DNA of 64,000 nt, from the NCBI RefSeq assembly GCF_008039555.1, contig NZ_VDUW01000001.1, positions 434,001-498,000 on the forward strand, written 5' to 3'. This stretch comes from Cerasibacillus terrae. Lineage in GTDB: Bacteria > Bacillota > Bacilli > Bacillales > Amphibacillaceae. Each line of letters begins with the position of its first letter. Position 1 is the first letter of the stretch. The notes under the pieces were generated by a model. It was given only the letters and a program-made list of their open reading frames with translations, ran no database searches and was not told the origin of the DNA. The position numbers and the translations under genes are program-made. This document shows positions 62,630 to 64,000 of the stretch, one piece after another.

Positions 62630-63547
62630 ATGAAATTAACTTTTCTAGGTACAGGTGCTGGTATGCCTTCGAAAGAACGAAATGTATCAAGCATTGCTCT
62701 TTCTTTATTACAAGAAGCAAATAGTGTTTGGTTATTTGATTGTGGGGAAGCAACCCAACATCAAATTCTTTACACCTCTATCAAACCACGAAAAATAAAT
62801 AAAATATTTGTTACACATTTGCATGGAGATCATATTTTTGGTTTACCAGGTTTTTTAAGTAGCCGGTCTTTTCAAGGGGGAAATCAACCATTAACCATTT
62901 ATGGACCAACAGGAATTAAAGAATACATTGAAACCAGTTTAGAGTTAAGTGCAACGCACCTCACTTATCCCCTTATAATTGAAGAATTAAAGGAAGGAAA
63001 AATAGCAGAAAGTGAAAATTTTGAAATGTATTGTAAAAAACTCAATCATGGAATTCCTAGCTTCGGTTTTCGTATTGTTGAAAAAGATAGACCAGGAAAA
63101 CTACAAGTTGACAAACTAATAAAAATGGGGATACCACCAGGACCTATTTATAAACAAATAAAAGAAAATGAAACATATACACTACCAAATGGGGAAGTTA
63201 TTTTCCGAAAAGATTTCCTTGGACCTACAAAACATGGAAGAATTATATCCATTCTTGGCGATACAAAATCAACAGAAAAAAACCAAAAATTTGTCCAGGG
63301 ATCCGATGTACTTGTTCATGAAGCAACATTTAATAAGGAAAATAAGGAACTTGCAGAGAAATACTATCATTCCACTACAGAACAGGCTGCATTGTTAGCG
63401 AAAAATAGTGCTGTAAGAAAACTTATCTTAACCCATATTTCTTCACGCTATCAGTCAATAGACTACCCTATCTTGTTAGAAGAAGCGAAAGATATCTTTC
63501 ATAATACAATCTTAGCAGAGGACTTTTTTGAAACCACGATAGAATAG
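62630..63547 (+). CDS. rnz: Ribonuclease Z
   Basis: RNase Z (305 residues, standard length) cleaves the 3' trailer of CCA-less tRNA precursors. It belongs to the metallo-beta-lactamase fold: the ligand motif [14 protein letters not shown] is near residue 62, with the N-terminal [17 protein letters not shown] and [10 protein letters not shown] typical. Further ligands are [10 protein letters not shown] near 141, GDTKST near 210 and LTHISSRY near 268. The long flexible arm domain (about 145-200) is present. GGAG precedes the ATG. Confidence 0.97.
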   Translation: MKLTFLGTGAGMPSKERNVSSIALSLLQEANSVWLFDCGEATQHQILYTSIKPRKINKIFVTHLHGDHIFGLPGFLSSRSFQGGNQPLTIYGPTGIKEYIETSLELSATHLTYPLIIEELKEGKIAESENFEMYCKKLNHGIPSFGFRIVEKDRPGKLQVDKLIKMGIPPGPIYKQIKENETYTLPNGEVIFRKDFLGPTKHGRIISILGDTKSTEKNQKFVQGSDVLVHEATFNKENKELAEKYYHSTTEQAALLAKNSAVRKLILTHISSRYQSIDYPILLEEAKDIFHNTILAEDFFETTIE

Positions 63548-63564
63548 TTGATTCAATCCAAAGG

Positions 63565-63615
63565 AAAACGAAGATTGAGAAAGGCTTTGATTCCTTCTTA
63601 ATCTTCGTTTTGTTT
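63565..63615. terminator. Bidirectional terminator between rnz and polYA
   Basis: AAAACGAAGATT and AATCTTCGTTTT form a 12-pair stem around a 23-base loop. On the plus strand GTTTATAA follows, ending the rnz transcript; it also faces the convergent polYA gene. Confidence 0.75.
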
Positions 63616-63670
63616 ATAATTGATTTGAATAATTTTTGAATAGAATCCAATAAACTACACAGTGTAATAA

Positions 63671-64000
63671 TTATTTTAAATAATCATCTAGAAAGTCTTT
63701 TTGAAAGCTGGTTCTTGGTTGCTCATCCTTTGGTTGTTCGTCAAGTTGTTTAAAAGGATTTTCTCCATATTTAGATGTTAATTCTTGGATAGCAGTTTGA
63801 AGTTTTTCTTTTCCTTCTTCTTTTTCATACGTGAATAAATCGAGCTGATGGACAATATTTTTCTTCTCCTCTATGTCCTGTAAAGTAATTCCAATTAGAC
63901 GAATAGGCTTTCCATCCCAGTGTGTTTTAAATAATTCATATGCTACGGACATAATATCTTCTTCATTATCAATATAAGATGGTAATGTTTTACTTCTTGT
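63671..64000 (-). CDS. polYA: DNA polymerase IV (DinB/YqjH), C-terminal part (partial)
   Basis: The window holds the last 109 codons; the gene continues past the right edge. The visible part is the little-finger domain end of a DinB-type Y-family polymerase: TLPSYIDNEEDIMSVAYELF, then IRLIGITLQDI. A beta-clamp-binding HQLDLF near the end (residue about 51 of the fragment) is followed by a typical polar tail. It is convergent with rnz. In B. subtilis yqjH (polYA) lies close to rnz too. Confidence 0.9.
   Translation of the reverse strand, partial: TRSKTLPSYIDNEEDIMSVAYELFKTHWDGKPIRLIGITLQDIEEKKNIVHQLDLFTYEKEEGKEKLQTAIQELTSKYGENPFKQLDEQPKDEQPRTSFQKDFLDDYLK

Noticed and set aside
62502..62753. 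Minus-strand frames across the GDPD-rnz junction
   Set aside because: They cross two well-supported plus-strand genes and are only antisense shadows.
1..64000. tRNA, rRNA, CRISPR arrays, intact transposons and prophage genes
   Set aside because: No tRNA-like clover leaf, rRNA segment, spaced direct repeat array or intact transposase was seen by reading; a profile search would be needed to exclude small RNAs.

Overview
The window is a 64 kb piece of chromosome from a low-GC, endospore-forming member of the Bacillaceae. Gene order and protein sequences follow the Bacillus subtilis block from qcrABC to yqjH/yqjW closely, and the AT-richness, dispersed repeats and gene losses suggest an Oceanobacillus/Virgibacillus-like relative (inference; no rRNA is present to settle it). 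Almost all genes lie on the minus strand, so transcription runs from high to low coordinates. The exceptions are ferredoxin, a YjcZ-like peptide, an aldo/keto reductase, a glycerophosphodiester phosphodiesterase and RNase Z. No tRNA, rRNA, CRISPR array, intact insertion sequence or prophage was seen.

Layout from left to right. 1-7.3 kb: end of a YugP-type metallopeptidase, a shortened ypjB, ypjA, the bc complex operon qcrABC, ypiF-ypiB-ypiA, cheR, ndk. 7.4-14 kb: heptaprenyl diphosphate/menaquinone genes hepT-menG-hepS, the TRAP gene mtrB, HU (hbs), spoIVA, yphF, yphE, spoVIF. 14-20 kb: gpsA, der, yphA, the S1 protein ypfD, a plsC pseudogene, cmk, the PilZ protein ypfA. 20-27 kb: germination genes ypeB-sleB, prsW, ypdA, glutamate dehydrogenase, the MecA paralogue. 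27-31 kb: ypbE-like stub, CPBP protease, recQ, ypbB, ferredoxin. 31-37 kb: resABCDE for cytochrome c biogenesis and redox signalling. 37-41.5 kb: rluB, spmA-spmB, dacB, scpA-scpB. 41.6-47.7 kb: a YjcZ-like gene, an orphan ribT, a small M50 protease, ppiB, lysA, and a shrunken spoVA operon (AA, AB, AF only). 47.7-48.6 kb: a repeat- and remnant-rich junk zone. 48.6-55.8 kb: spoIIA operon with sigF, dacF, nucleoside salvage pdp-punA-deoB, xerD. 55.8-64 kb: yqzK, fur, spoIIM, an EndoQ-like PHP protein, nudF, the reductase, two Y-family polymerases, GDPD, rnz.

Functionally the region joins respiration (qcr, res, menaquinone side chain, ferredoxin) with the sporulation programme: sigma-F control (spoIIA), engulfment (spoIIM), coat base (spoIVA), cortex maturation (dacB, spmA, spmB, dacF), DPA transport (spoVA) and germination (sleB, ypeB). 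The rest is housekeeping.

The main oddity is reduction relative to the B. subtilis template. The aro/trp/his/tyr supraoperon is missing between cheR and ypiA, with a dispersed repeat at the scar. folE is missing next to mtrB, ribDEAH next to ribT, and spoVAC-AD-AEB-AEA inside the spoVA operon. Central segments seem to have been cut from ypjB, plsC and dacB. plsC is clearly dead. A MITE-like repeat is present in three copies. I found no clear new defence or biosynthetic system; the interest lies in this pattern of loss.
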